64,000 nucleotides of DNA, taken from the NCBI GenBank assembly GCA_034509925.1, contig CM067537.1, positions 3,137,501-3,201,500 of the forward strand, read 5' to 3'. The notes beneath the pieces were generated by a model, which saw nothing but the letters and a program-made list of their open reading frames with translations, was not told the origin of the DNA and did no database searches. Source of the DNA: Hirudinaria manillensis (taxonomy: Eukaryota > Annelida > Clitellata > Hirudinida > Hirudinidae). Position 1 is the stretch's first letter; each line of letters begins with the position of its first letter. The position numbers and the translations under genes are program-made. Positions 22,555-36,577 of this stretch are shown piece by piece.

Positions 22555-25500
22555 TCATTTCCGCCTCTGTTTCTTTGCAAGCGGGCGCCAAGAAATGTTG
22601 GCCTTTTGCTTCTTAACGGGAGCAGGTTCTTCCTCGTCAAGAGGCTGGATTAAAATCACGTGGTTCGAATGAAACCCATAAAATGGATCATCCAAGGGCT
22701 CTGACTTCAGCGGGAAGTTTGATCCGTGATCCACCGTCATTTCGCTGGGCTGGTCTGGTTCTTTCTGTCCGTTGAGAATCTCAGATTGAGAATCAATGAC
22801 TTCTGATGTGATGACGCTCGTATCCATGCTTTCCTTGCCGTCTGAGGTGACTTCTGTCATCGCATTCACGCTCTCGTCTACGTTTTCATCCTTAACGTCC
22901 TCTTCGCTATTAGGGTCGCTGTTTGTAGTAGCCGACTTGAGGTGGAGTTCGTTTATCGTACTAAGATCCATGACCCTAGAAGCCTTGTTGCCTGGAGAAA
23001 GTTTGGCGTTGTGTTTGGATTTCATGTGACGTTTGAAAGTCGTTTTGCTTTTGAAGGTCATGTTGCAGACGGTGCATTGAAAGGTCTCTTCGCCTTTATG
23101 TTGCTCCACGTGGCTCTGGTAAAAAAAATTAGCTATTAAGTTGACTAAACTAACAACTTGACAAATTCTAATCAATTGTAATAATTAGACTTATTAGTAA
23201 TTAATTACGCATTATTATTACTATTATTATTATTATTCGGCGCATGAATTATTTAATTATCTGGAGATTCACTGCTGAAGTGAATAAAGCCATCACTATG
23301 ACTGTGGCTGGCGCTGAGATAACTTAGGCTTACTACATTTCATGTTTCTATTATAATAAATTAAATTAGAATTGAATTTTATGATCCACGTGTTCCCAAA
23401 TTCGTCAGAGATCGAGTGGTTCTCATGAGAAAGAACACTAAATTGTGGAACGTTCACTTTTACAAGGCAAAGGAGAGCTGGTTTAGATAATAATAATAAT
23501 AATAATATTATTGTAATTATTATATATTATAGATAATAATAACAATATTATTATTATAATTATTATATATTATTATTATTATATTATTATTTGTACTGTA
23601 TTTACTGCCAGAAGCAAGTAACCAAGTAATAGCTAATGTGAAGGCTTTGCTATTGGACGACCAAAGGGTTTCAGTGGAGGCAACCAACTTTATAATGACT
23701 CGTGTGTCTGAATTGTCTGTCACAGAATGGACACTTGAACCTGTTTGTTTTCGTGTGGGTCATCGAGTGATAGTCGAGACTATGTTTTCTTGTGAAGGTT
23801 TTTAAACAATCTCTACATTGGTAAGCCTTTTCGCCTGTAAATGATCAGATAATGCTGACTGTTCTTACACGTTATGACAGACTTATGTGGTCATGGCAAC
23901 TCTTCGTACGAACAGCATCCCATTCCGACATTTAGGTTCTAATTTTAATTAGATTTCAATCCAATCAGTCAATCAAATTGATTTGCAACTGACCGGTATG
24001 GCTTTTGTAGTGATAGCTCAGCGTTGTACCCGCTGTGAACTGTTTGTCAGGGCAGATCTTGCAAATCCAGGGTCCGCCTTGCTTCCTGTTCCTGCCTTTA
24101 TTCTCTTCGTGCTCGGTCAAATAGTATTTGGCCAGTATCTGAAAGATATTCATAAATAACGTAATTAATTAATTAAATGTTAATAAATAAACATTCTTTC
24201 ATCGTAAGGATGACATCATGTAATGTGAAATACATTAAATTGGTTTAAAATGCTGGATTCCCCCAACATACCTTCTCGTGTTCCTTTGTCCAGCGACCCC
24301 TCATTGCTTCGATTTCTTTGATTTCATCCTCAGATGCGAGTCTGATGGGTTCGCAGGGTTTGTTGTTGTTGGGGTGTTCCTCGTCCTCCGTCGAGTTTTG
24401 GGGCTCGACTTTTACTTTGCAACCTGAAATTCGTTGGAATGAATCTAAATGTGTTAAAATTTGAATATATTTAAATGTATTCCATTGATGGATAAATGAT
24501 TGGAATTTTATTAATTTGAACGATCTTCACAACGCGTTTTTTTATAGAGCCAAATCCTTTGGAATGACTTTTGTATATAATTGAGCTGACGGACCAAAGA
24601 CAAGCAAACATAATAGCAGAAGTGAAAAAAAGTAATAAGATCACTTCCAGAGTTGGTCATAAGGGATTAACGTTGTAAGGTCTGTCCTGAATAGCAGTTT
24701 AAAGCAGACACAGCACTGAGCTACAAATTAGATGACCCAACTCTGACCAAAAGATTGCAAATGGCCTCTTACGAGGTCAAAACTAACTTTTATGTCGTTT
24801 TGCTGGATGTTCTTCAGCGTCGCTGTTGTCTTCCTGGAAAGATTCGTTCAGAAGATGAGACAGATTTGGCAGGTTCGCTGTCGCCTATGAATTGAGAATA
24901 AATTTACAATGAATAATAATCAATGATGTTGCTGATGCTTTTATAATTATAAATGTAATAATTATTATAATCACAATTCATCGAATCTAGTGCAAATCTA
25001 ATCCTCTTACTCTGCCCTCCTCAGTCTTGCAAGTCGTCGTTGGAACAGAACTCGGTTTCTCGTAGTAATGGATCTCGTCGTCCAAGTCGTCAGGAACTTC
25101 ACTTTCTCCACCGCTGCAGTTACGGTGACGTACGTCGTAGCTATGGTCCAAGAGCCACACGTTGTCGAGATCTGCAGTCAGATCGTCGACGTTGTAAGAG
25201 TTTGGACCAGGGTCGGACGAAGCGGCGTTCTCGGATTTGACCAGTGCTTTGCCTTTCCTGTCTCTCTTTACAGATATCATGTGAAACTTTCTTTCTTCGT
25301 CGTCTGCAGAACTGTCGCTTTTCTTATTCCGGAAACTCCAGCTTGCACCTTCTGCACTTCTTTCCTCAACTTGAGCAGAGGTTTCGTCTGCTATGTGCAA
25401 AGTACCTTCTTCTTCGTCGTAAGACACGATCTCTTCAAACTGTGCTACTTCGACGCTACAGCCTACGTTTGACATGTCAGCTTCTTCGAAATATACAACG

Positions 25501-27731
25501 TTTTCGTGTTGCCTTGAATGACACTCTGAATTGGAATCGTAAGGACGGAAAATCGTTCGTAAGTCTAATGGTTGGTCGGATTCTGGTGGCTGTGTTTCTA
25601 TTGATGCTATGTCGAAGCAAGGTACTTCAGTATATTGTGTCTCCTGTGGAGACTGCTTCGTAGTTGGTGTGTCAGGTGCGATATCCATGCATAATTTGGC
25701 AATTTTCTTTGGACCATTGGAGGGTTGTCTGGGGCGGCCACGTTGTTTCTCGGGCGCTGAACGGAAATATTTTTTCACGTCAAAGATTTGTTACAGCTCC
25801 AATGTGTTGCCAAACTTTGTAGCCAAAGCACGTGGAATAATCGATTGTTAAAATATAAATGTAAAAAAATTATCACCTTCAACTTCCGTTAACCTGTTAA
25901 CAATACCTTCAGCTGTGAAAGAAAATGTCTTGTCTTCTGAAATCAGCATTACACGGTTAATTATTACTTAGTTTACTGTCATCAAAAAGGATAACGTGAT
26001 GTCATTGTATGTGACTTCGTTAAATCAGATGTTTATTGCTTGGAATTTATACAATTTATACAAATATCGACGATGAATCAATATTATTAACATTGTAGGC
26101 AATAATAGAACCGAATTGTAGTTAAATAACATTAAATACAAGTTTAATAATAGAAAGTGTCATTCAATGCAATATTCTAACTATGTACCAATAACAAATT
26201 AGCCAAGATTTTACATTTAATTAAGTTATTGGAAATTCAGAACAAATTTGTCCTTTCACGTGTTCTTTTTTCAATTGTAACACTTTTACATTTAAAGGGG
26301 AAAATTACCGGCAGCGAGGGAGGGGAGAATTTGCAACACCCCTATGCGATCCCGTGGCTATGCAACTGCCATATACATTGTACGCACAGAAAAAAAAGAT
26401 CAAAACTAACTTTGTTTCGTCGCGAGAAGTTCCTTGACGTGCTGTAAGAGATGTTTCTGCATCTTGTTTCTTGCATCATTTTCACTGCCAAAGCTTGTGA
26501 AGAAGTTGCTACAAACGTCGGGCATGAGGCAGCAGGTGTAGGCAAAGTATTTGGTCATCTCGTTGGATGACAACTCCGAAAATGTCTGGACCAATTGCTT
26601 GCCGTTCATGCTGGCAATTTCGTCCAGGGTATGCATTCTCAATTCCTGAGCGTAATAGAAATAATAATCATTAAAAGAAATAATGATAACAATAACGCAT
26701 CAACGTTATCGATATCATATACTAGTAATGCTGCCTTTAAAGGATTTCTATGCCTTTATAATTAAAAGTCATTATTTCGATCTGATTTCAGTTCAACCAA
26801 TTGGTTGTTTCGATAATTCAACAAGGTCTTACCAGATTTTCCCGGGCTATTCCGAACGAGTCATTGTTGTTGTTGTTGTCACGTGACACGAGGATGTTGT
26901 TCGTTTTTCTGCTTGTCCTCCTGAGCTTCACTTCCACATCATCTATGCAAAGATTTCGGTCGAGTGGAGCATCTTTACGGACGAAGAGATATCGCTTATC
27001 ATTTTCTCTAATACTTGACTTAATATCGATTTTTTTTAAAAATAATTACAATTACAAATCCTACCTTTATTTCTAAGTGGCGCTTCTAATGGTTCCTGTT
27101 TTATTGGTGCCTGGCCGTGGAGTTTTGTTGGCGTAAGTTTTCCATCGCCGTAACCTCGGTCCGTTGGCTCCTTCTTTATATTCCAGAAGCCGAAATTGTG
27201 GTCTATTTTCAATTCAAGAAGATAAGAATTAATAATTCTAAATATGTTCATTCAAAACGTGAGAAACAAATTATAAGATATTTGTTGAGTGAATATGTTG
27301 ATATTTTTAAGTGATTATGGCCGTCGAAATATTTCTTGTCATTTTCATAAAAATGGCAAAAATAATTAATAAACGTTTTGAGCATAATTCTAAAAAAAGG
27401 CACAAAATGCATGTCAATATTCGACCATTGAAAGTATTATCATAAGTTATATCAGTTAATCATGAACTCGGCATATATTTATTATATATGAAAAGCGGCA
27501 AAAAATGCAAAAATATTTGTATATTCAATAGAATAGGTTCACTTGTTGTGGTTGGTTAACGACAAATTCGACAACCAATTTCTAATGTTTATTTTTGCAT
27601 TACTGGTTGCGTAACCATCCACTTATTAACATTAACAGAGCAAATATTTAGTTAAGGCGGCAGACGTATGTTCTAATTTAAAATTAATTTACATTTTTAA
27701 CTGACTACAAAACAAAGCGATTACCTGCCAT
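22555..27731 (-). CDS. C2H2 zinc-finger protein ZF-A (tandem paralogue 1)
   Basis: Eleven coding exons: 27725-27731, 27065-27202, 26833-26942, 26411-26645, 25877-25936, 25011-25756, 24788-24884, 24272-24423, 23994-24138, 23689-23834, 22555-23115. Phases agree throughout; product about 798 residues. N-terminal region: SUMO-type IKKEP and IKQEP motifs, then a basic stretch, then a conserved block (exon 4, GKQLVQTFSELSSNEMTKYF, CCLMPDVC, HLLQHVKELL). Exon 6 begins with an AT-hook-like KQRGRPRQP and ends with WLLDHSYDVRH. Four C2H2 fingers follow: CKIC...HYKSH, CRDC...HSMTH, CPFC...HVEQH, CTVC...HMKSKH. A tail with KASRVMDLS and a basic C-terminus (KKQRRK) completes it. It is a likely nuclear DNA-binding regulator, but the family was not recognised. 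Neighbour 29605-35746 is its paralogue. Confidence 0.85.
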
Positions 27732-29604
27732 CTGCTTGTAACTCGATGATAACTATTGACTTTAACAAAACAATAGCAAACAACTTCACCAAATGATATG
27801 GTCGATAAATGGTCACGTAAACAGCTGCTGGCAGTAGGCAGCGAGCGCCAAGAAGCAGAAGTTGAGATTCGAAGGGGAAAAATTTTATACCCGACAAATT
27901 TTTAAATTTAAAGTCGTTAATAAACATTAATTTTCTGCTATTGCAATTAAGTTACATTATTAAAAGGGTCCTAATTCGATTTAATAAAATGTTAAAAGCA
28001 GATAAATTTTTAAAAGTTTATTTGTGTAATATCCAAAAGGTTTATTATTATTATTATTATTTACACTACACTGTTTAATTCTAATCTAATATAATAAGCA
28101 ACAAATTAATACGTTAAAAGTTACATTGCTTGGAAGACTTTGGCCAAGATAATAACTCATTTTAAAATTATTTCCTCTTGTGATTGAAAGCAAAACCATG
28201 CCTTTGCAACATTCTCCAAAAGACGGAAATTATACTACTAGTTAAGCAGAAATTCCAGACTGAACTAAAGATCTGATTCCACGCCAAAGGATCCTTTTCG
28301 AATCCAAGTATCCCATCGCTGTCCGCTCTGAGGTTTACGCTCTGTTAACTAATGAGACTCTTGACAACGCACCACACATTCAACTCTTAACGACCTCGCA
28401 CCAAAGCAACAGAGAACCCGGTCACCCACCCAGACTATAACAGCACTAAACGTGATGAAAACGTAGTCCATCTTTCTGCTCTCGCGTATTTAAAGCCAAC
28501 CTTAGCCAACCAAATTTAGGTTTTGAATCCCTAAGTCACACTAACGGCAGTATGAAGTGTGCCACACGGTCTTCTAGCAGTAATAAATGGTATCTAAGTC
28601 CCTTGCAATCAATTTTGCTAGCAACTTCACTAGCAGACTTCTAAGAAAGAAGTCGCTTGCTATCTCAAACATAAATATTGATTCACGAGGATCTAAGATC
28701 AACTTGAATGTTAATGATCACAGAATTAACGTGACACGGTGATAACTTATAGAGATTAAGAAGACCGAGATCTGTTTCATAACCTCTCAACTCCGTGCCC
28801 CAACTGAGTGAACCAAATACTTCTTAGACCGATATTCAGTTTTCTGACAAACTCAACTTCTAAACCTGAATTAGTTCCAGCTTGCTTCCAAAGAGTTAAA
28901 ATTCTGGAGATAAATATTTTCAAAGGTCTTCATGCAGCACAGCTTGAAGACTTGCACAAAAACACAAAAGAAAACACTCATACGATCTACAAGACAATAT
29001 GATTTGTTTTTAAATATAAATGCCGATAAATATTTTGAACCAAAAACAATGTAAATAATTGGGGGCATTAAGCTTCATTTGGAAAGATAATAGGTAATCA
29101 ATATGATTTACACCTATATCTATATATATTGATATATGTTATATATATATATATATAATTCATGGCATAATGTTCCACAACTGTACTCTAGAACAACTCG
29201 ATATCATAACATCAAGCCAAAGCTCGAAGCGAGGAGATGTTTATGACTAAGTAGCTTCAAGCCAAAAAAACAAATAGCATCTTAATAAAAAATTTTCAGT
29301 TTGAAATTAAATGAAATTTCGACGTTGAAAGAGTGAAAATAACTTCTAGTACAAAACGGAACGAAACAAAAAAGTCTGCTAGGATAATTGAAATAAAATA
29401 ATAAAAATAATAAAATAAAAATAAATTCACCAAAGAAAAAGGGAGAGAAGAAAAAATGTCCTATAATAATGAGCAGAAAAGAGGAAAATAAGATTTAGTA
29501 TTTGTGTAAGAAGAACAGTTTCTTTTTCTTTGTAAATAAAACACAGGTCACGTACTTAATTTAGTTACTTTGGTTGAAATGATTTTCTTGAACATCCTAG
29601 AAGC
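27732..29604. other. Intergenic region between the ZF paralogues
   Basis: It contains the presumed ZF-A promoter on the left and ZF-B 3' flanking sequence on the right. A TA-rich run lies at about 29118-29158. No conserved ORF or repeat copy of either gene is visible. Confidence 0.55.
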
Positions 29605-32600
29605 TTAAGACTTGGATCCGATCCTGGCCTTAAGTATCCTCGGCTGTCTCCTAATCAAGACCTTATTGAGTAGGGACGTATGGTCCAGTTCGTTGGAAAA
29701 TTCTTCCGGCTGGATCAGGATGACGTTGGCGGGCATCGCGCCCGGATCCTCCGACGGTTCCGTTTTTATATTGAAGCAGAGACCGGAGCCCGGGTAAGCT
29801 ACGTCGTCGTTCGGCAGAGCGTCCGACGCGACGTCGCACGGAACGGTCGCCGCGGACGACCGGTTCGCCTCGTCCGAGATCTGTTGCGTCGAGCCGTTGC
29901 TGACGATGGTGGACAGGATGCCGGAACTTTCGACGGTGGCCACGATGACGTTGTTCTGGCTGGCCTTGGCTTCGGCCTCCTGCTCCAAGTGCAGCTGGTT
30001 GATCTTGCTCGGACTCATGACCCGAGAGGCCTTGTTCGAACCCACTATGACGATGTTGTGCTTCGTTTTCAGATGCCGGTTGAAGGCCGTCTTGCTCTTG
30101 AACGTCGTGTTGCAGAGCTTGCAGTGGCACTCGTCTTCGCCTGTGTGTTGCTTCACGTGATCCTGAGAAGAAGAACAAGTTATCGTTCTATTGTCCAAAT
30201 GATGGATTCCAAGTGACAATAACGTTGCAACAAATAAATTAATTAAGCTTAGTTTTTTTATTGAAATGCCCTTCTGAATTTTTAAAACTTATCACTAAAA
30301 TCTCGAGAGGATGGTTACATTTGCAACTAAAAAGCAATCACCGAAGAATTCAATGAACGAACGAATGAACGAACGAATGAATGAACGAATGTGCCTTTTA
30401 AATTCGTCCCTATGCAACACAAGTGACATGGAAGTGGATTCTAACCAACCTTATAATGACTTGTGTGCCTGAATTGTTTGAGACAAACTGGACACCTGAA
30501 CCGGTTGGTGTTGCTGTGCGTCATTGCGTGGTAATTGAGACTGTGCCTTCTTGTGAAGCCCTTGTCGCACTTGCTACACTTGAAGGGTTTCTCACCTGGA
30601 TAATTTTATCGGTAATATTTTTCATTAAATTTAAAATCTGAAAAATAATCCTAGTTTATCTCTATAATATTGTACACGCTATCCGTGCTGGTGCATTTAT
30701 TTGTAAAATCTATTCATAAAAGCCTTCCGATGCTACGCAAATAAACTAGACTTTTTTTATGAATATAAGATATTTTATTACATATAAAACTATAATTATT
30801 ATATATATGTATATATATATATATATAGGCAGTAAAATATAAGCTTTCTTGTGCAACCCAAGGTCATGGTCTCGTGCACACACCTGTATGACTTATATAG
30901 TGGTAGTACAGAGTGGTGATGGCAGTGAACTTCTTGTTCGGGCAGATCTTGCAACCGCAGAGCGTCTTTCTTCTTCTGTTCTTTCCTTTATTCTCTTCAA
31001 GCTCTTTCAGGTAATACTTTGAGAGTGTCTATTTAAATATCACTAAGATGTTACCAGTTTGTAATATTATCAGTATTTATAAATTCAATATTTCCAATGT
31101 CTCTTAAATACTATTAGTCTGTAAATAATAATAATAATAATAATAATATAATAAAATAATAATAATAATATAATAAAATAATTATTGTGATAACTAGAAA
31201 AATAACCATGTCTTACTAAACACATAAAACCCATTAAAAAAACAGGATAAAGTTTATACAAGTAAAAAATTAGAAGAAATTAACGTAGCAAATGCTCTTC
31301 CGGTACTCAGACCCAATAATAAAGCAGACGAACCCTTATGTGGTCGTGAGTCCATCGTCCCCTCATGGCTTCGATCTCCTTTATCTGTTCCTCTGTCACG
31401 TCAACGCTGAAATCCACCTCCTTGTAGATCTCATAATTACTGGCCGTTCCACCTCTTGTATTACCAGAATCAGGGTTCTCACCTGGCGGCGATGATGATG
31501 ATGATAATGATGATCAGCAGAGCATCGAATTTGACATTAGTTTTTTTATTATTTTTTAGAATTAATCAACAAGTATATTGGATTTTGATGGTTAAAGAAT
31601 GCTAAATATCTCAGTTACTGAAAACAAATGCCACATGAATATTCATTATTTATGATAATTTGCAATGTAAATTAAGTAAATTAAATTTTAAATATAATTT
31701 CTATAATTTTCTAATTATTGTTGAAAACCTTAAATTAATCACCTAGAAATAAGCAACATCGCTACGGACATTTGGAACAAAATAATGGCAGGAAAATAAT
31801 TGAATTTCACCTTTTCGATTTGCAGGTGGAAGTTCTATGTCATCACATTCCTCGAATGGATTGTTTTTAATATTGCACAAGTTCCTCGGTAGGGTGGACC
31901 TGGGTACCTGGTCGGATTCAATCATAATCATGAGCACTAACACGGAGCAAACAAAGAAATCTCGACAGAAATGAGACCACGTAGTTTTTGTAAAACGCAT
32001 TACATTACTTTGTTATATTTTGTTGGCTGAGCCTAAGAAACTACTTTAACAAAACACTCTGATACATAACTCCAAGGACAAGCCTGTAGGACAAGTCATC
32101 TGTAAACAAACTTAAAAGCTTACCGTTAAGATCGGGATTATGAGCTTGCAAGGGATCGAATATTCGTCTGCCGGAATCGAGAAGTGCAGTTTCGGGATCT
32201 GAGAATTCAGTGTGAAACTAATAAAAACCAGTTGAAAAATTATGTTAGTAATAACAATGCTCACCTCAGAGTCTGAAATCTTGGCAACGTTTTCCGCTTT
32301 GAAGCAAGGCAGTAGTTTCTCCCAATATTGGATCCGATCGTCCAGAGCTTCATCGTTCGGATCGGTCTCCGCAGAGGGACGATAGTGACGCACGTCGTAG
32401 TTGTGATCGAGACACCACGAACTCTTGTCGTCGAAGCACCTGTCCCCGTTCTGCTCTCTCTCGCTCGAAGAGGTTTCTCCGGAAACTTGCGACCTGACCG
32501 ACGGAGGGTTGCTCACCTCTGCCACCTTTTCTTTCCTGATCTTGGCGGGCTTCTTCGAAGAATTCCACTCCCTATCTCCGTCGTCGTCTGCCTTTCTTTT

Positions 32601-35600
32601 TCTCTTTCGCGTATCCCTTGCGCTGGGTATGCTTTCGTCCGACTGAGAGAAAAGAGCGGACAGAGGCGTCTCCCTCTGGCTGCCGTCCTCTTCGATCTCC
32701 AATTTCAAGTCGTTCAAGTCGATGATTTCCAGATCGGCGCAACTTTCGTCCTCCACGTTGTTTGTGGGCGTCGCAGGCTTTTTGGAGCTGTCGGGGCACT
32801 TCTTGGCGTCATCTTCCTGACCGCCGGTCTTCGCGTCTTTCTTTGATTTAGCGGGTTCTTTGGTCACTTTACGAGTGTTGGCACGAGTTCGTTTTTTAGT
32901 CGTGGTGGCTAAAATTAAGTTAATTAAGTTTATTATTATTATTTATCATTGAGATTACTAACTATGCAATCACAAGCTAGGTCTATGAAAATAGGTTATC
33001 AAATGCCTGATTATTTTAATTAATTATTTTAGGCAGCCCTAACAACTACAACATTTGCATCAAATCAATTACAATCCTTACGTTCTTCAGTAGTGCTCGT
33101 AACAGCTTCCGCGGTGAATAGGAAGGACTTGTCCCCTGAAATTTAAAACCTTTAATGTATTGGAAATGATAAGACTGATAAACAGAAATGTTCCCACAAG
33201 CAGTTATTAGCTAACGGATGACCTAGTCACTGATTGCTGATAATAATTGAAGTTTAAACACATGACGATAGCAATATTTTGATGCCAAGTCTGAAAATGA
33301 CACATAACAAATATTTTTTGTTTATAATATATTATTATAAATTGTTTTATAATATATTATAAACAATATAATTGTTAACATATCATATCATATATCATGA
33401 CATATCAATATATCAAGTAGAAACACGTGGCTCTGAATTAAATGGTAATTAACCATTAAATAACATCTTGCATATTAAACATGATAAGACTGATAAATAC
33501 TAGAATTTTATTTATTTATTTTTCCAAACAAAATGAAGGCCACTTCATCCTGTGACCACTTACACATTTTGTAATAGCGTTAGACAACAGAAAATAGAGT
33601 GAAACAGAAACAAGCAACATTGTCAACAGAAAATCAAGTTCACTTAATGGAGAGGTGGTTATTGAGGTTTAAGGATGACATGCACAATTTGATAAATACT
33701 AGAAATGTTGGCTTCCCAAAGTGGTTGATATTTAAAAAGCTGGCATCTCCATGAAACAATTAAGCTATGCAATACTATGTCAGTGTCTATGTGTCTGGAT
33801 CAGGAAGAAGCAGAAATCCAAATTGGACACCAATAACAATTATTACTTAATAATTATATTACTTAATAATATTACGAATTCGAAAACTGAGTTCAAAACC
33901 GACTTTGTTTCGTCGCAAGAAGTTCCTTGACGTGCTGTAAGAGATGTTTCTGCATCTTGTTTCTTGCATCATTTTCACTGCCAAAGCTTGTGAAGAAGTT
34001 GCTGCAAACGTCGGGCATGAGGCAGCAGGTGTAGGCAAAGTATTTGGTCATCTCGTTGGATGTTAATTCTGAAAAGGTCTGGACCAATTGCTTGCCATTC
34101 ATGCGAGATATTTCATCCAGAGCATGTACCCTCTTGACCTGAACGATGATAACGTTCGTTAACGTAACTAAAACTCTATATCAATTAACCCGACTCCAAT
34201 TTTATCATTTTAAATAGTTCAAGGAACTGTGCGAGTGCAACAGGGCTACTACGATGCTAACGGAATTAGATTTCCTGGACGTGGAGGCGGCGGCATTTTG
34301 TGACACGAGGATGTTGTTGGACTTCCTGGCAGTCCTTCTCGGCCTCACTTCCACGACCTGGGGAGGACATTGTTCAAGGACCGGGATGACCACTCGAGGT
34401 GACTCTAAAGGAAGACAAAAAATATTTCTGTCAAAAGTTTTCAAAACTTATCCTTAACGTTTCGAGAGCATTAAAACGACGGCCCTACTGATTTTGATCG
34501 GCTCCGGTTCTTCGACTGGCTCGTTCTTGATTTCTATCTTCACCTCGTTCTCTTCGTTGAGGTCTGTGATTGAAAAACTGCTCAGAATTCCGTAGGAATC
34601 GTCAAACGACGGCTCGTCTTTTATGGTCAACGGGAAAAATTCGCTCTCTGTGGACGTTGAAATTCATTCAATTATAACAGGTGATTATATATAAATTAAT
34701 TCCAAGAAGTCAATGTCAATGCAAAACCACAAATCTAATTAGTAAAATATGTGAATGAAATTATATTTAATATGTGATGGACTTCTGTGTCTAAACAATA
34801 CTGATCACATTCTTATATTATCAAAGGACATTGTCACTGAGAGTGTGGTGATATGAATAAACACCATTCTATTCGTGCATACTATCTTCAAAATAAATTA
34901 TAAAATGCTCCATAAAGAGTTTTATATTCATTTTAATTTATATTCATCATCATTAATGATATTTTAAAACTCCAAAATATATGAATTAAATAATTTCTAT
35001 AAAAGACACCCAAGTGAAATGTTAACACTTGCTAGAATAACAACAACAACCAGACATTCAAAGCCAAACGATTGCAAACATATCAGTGGTGGTCGGAGCG
35101 ACTTTTAAAAAATATAACTTGCAAAATAATTTAATCACACGAATGTGATAATAAGCTCGTGTCTGGTTTTTCCATTTGGTCGAATTAATATGATCAGCCA
35201 ATTTGTAAATAAAAACGACTTCTATGACATGGTGCCTTCAATAACAATTAGTATATTCCATACATACATTTAATAACAATTTCAGTTTAAAGATCATCAA
35301 ATTAAATACTAAAACAAGCATTATGCATTATGATTTTATTTCCTTGTTGGTGCTGCATGAAACAACAACCAACATTTGACTGAATTAAAAGATGGCTTAC
35401 ATACATTCAGCTATGTTTTAAGCTCTGCCATTGAAACAAATTCTAAAGATATGTTCAGCATCACTTTAATGCTGCATTTGATGGCAAAATTTGTTAAATG
35501 CCAGCATGTGTATATCAATATAAGTCACATGCTGCCTGGATGAGTGTTGAATCTCAATCTCAAAGATAAGATCGTAATCGTCTGTGTAAGTGGTCGCCAT

Positions 35601-35746
35601 GTTTACAGTAGATCGCACGTCGAGCGCCATTTTTGATTTGTCATCAGTGCCGCCGGTCCGCCGAAACCGACAATATTTACCGAGATCTTACTCGTTACCG
35701 ATAGCTTAACGCTTCAAAAATAAACAAAATAACCTGATAGATCCAT
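29605..35746 (-). CDS. C2H2 zinc-finger protein ZF-B (tandem paralogue 2)
   Basis: Twelve coding exons: 35734-35746, 34489-34647, 34262-34404, 33904-34138, 33082-33135, 32265-32908, 32124-32198, 31811-31907, 31334-31482, 30884-31028, 30450-30595, 29605-30162. Phases agree; product about 805 residues. Start MDLS, then TIKDEP and IKNEP SUMO-like motifs, the same conserved exon-4 block as ZF-A, a Lys/Arg-rich middle (TRKRKRKADDD), WCLDHNYDVRH, four C2H2 fingers (CKIC, CSKC, CPVC and CKLC types) and a tail with KASRVMSPS. Exons 4, 8, 10 and 11 have the same lengths as ZF-A exons 4, 7, 9 and 10 (235, 97, 145 and 146 nt). The 75-nt exon 7 has no counterpart in ZF-A. The gene probably arose by tandem duplication; function was not recognised beyond DNA binding. 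Confidence 0.85.
34648..35733. other. ZF-B intron 1, no further feature seen
   Basis: This is 1.1 kb of AT-rich sequence between the 13-nt coding first exon and exon 2. No conserved coding sequence was found. Confidence 0.55.
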
Positions 35747-36577
35747 CTTTTGTGGCTAACTTGAAGATGCTCGGCCCAATATTTTGAAATCGCCTGGTTT
35801 AGTCTGCTCGATAAATGGAGGTCGCTCAAAACATCGTCTGCCTTGTTTTCATTTTATCGAATTAACTTTGACACCGAGAACGCCAAATTGAGACAGAACA
35901 AGATATCAATACTAATGCCGCGCCACACAAAAAAAAACTTAAACTTTCTTTTTTCTTCTACTCTTTAAAAGAATAGCCACTTGTAAAACAAAATTGCACA
36001 AGATTAAGAATAGATTTATTTGTGCCGAATTGATCATAAAATTAAAACAAATGACTTGGTAAAATCAAGCGTTGATATTGAAAATTATTTCCGTTTCAAT
36101 TATTTACAGCACATGCCAATAAACCTTACAAAAACGAAAACACATTTAAATAAGATGTTTAAATTAATATTCATGCCATAAAGTTAGGCTAAAGGTTACT
36201 CGACAGTGAAGATCTCTAGTTACTTTAGTGAAGTTATGTGAGTTGACCTGAAGTTAGAATTATATAAAGAAAAATAAGTACTTTAATGTTTAATTGTTTT
36301 ATCTGACTCGTTTTCTTATTCATCAAATTTTATGTCACTAAAATTTTGGTGCGGTTCAGAATCAGTGTTGGGATATTTATTATAGTTCACATCGTGTATA
36401 TGAGATGAGATCATGTTAAAATGTTAATATCTTAATTAACCTGAAAAATTATTAGAATATCGATTGATTTGAATGAGAGACCATATATATGTTAAATGTG
36501 ACACCTACCTGATTCATTGGTTCATAAGTGAACCTGTAAATAATAAGCCGCCGTTGCTGTTTCCTCTTTAGTGAGAG
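35747..36577. promoter_or_regulatory. Divergent promoter region between ZF-B and PLPP
   Basis: The start codons of ZF-B (minus) and the phospholipid phosphatase (plus) are 831 bp apart, so their promoters share this interval. Just inside ZF-B intron 1 (about 35588-35680) is a CpG-richer patch with GCCAT motifs, which may belong to the same regulatory region or to another start site. No TATA box is convincingly placed. The assignment is by position only. Confidence 0.45.

Noticed and set aside
25068-25663. 134- and 139-codon frames on the plus strand opposite ZF-A exon 6
   Set aside because: Antisense shadows of the 746-nt coding exon, with no family features and no promoter evidence.
29680-30216. 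178-codon frame on the plus strand opposite the last ZF-B exon
   Set aside because: It is the antisense of a GC-rich, well-supported coding exon with C2H2 fingers. Long antisense frames are expected there.
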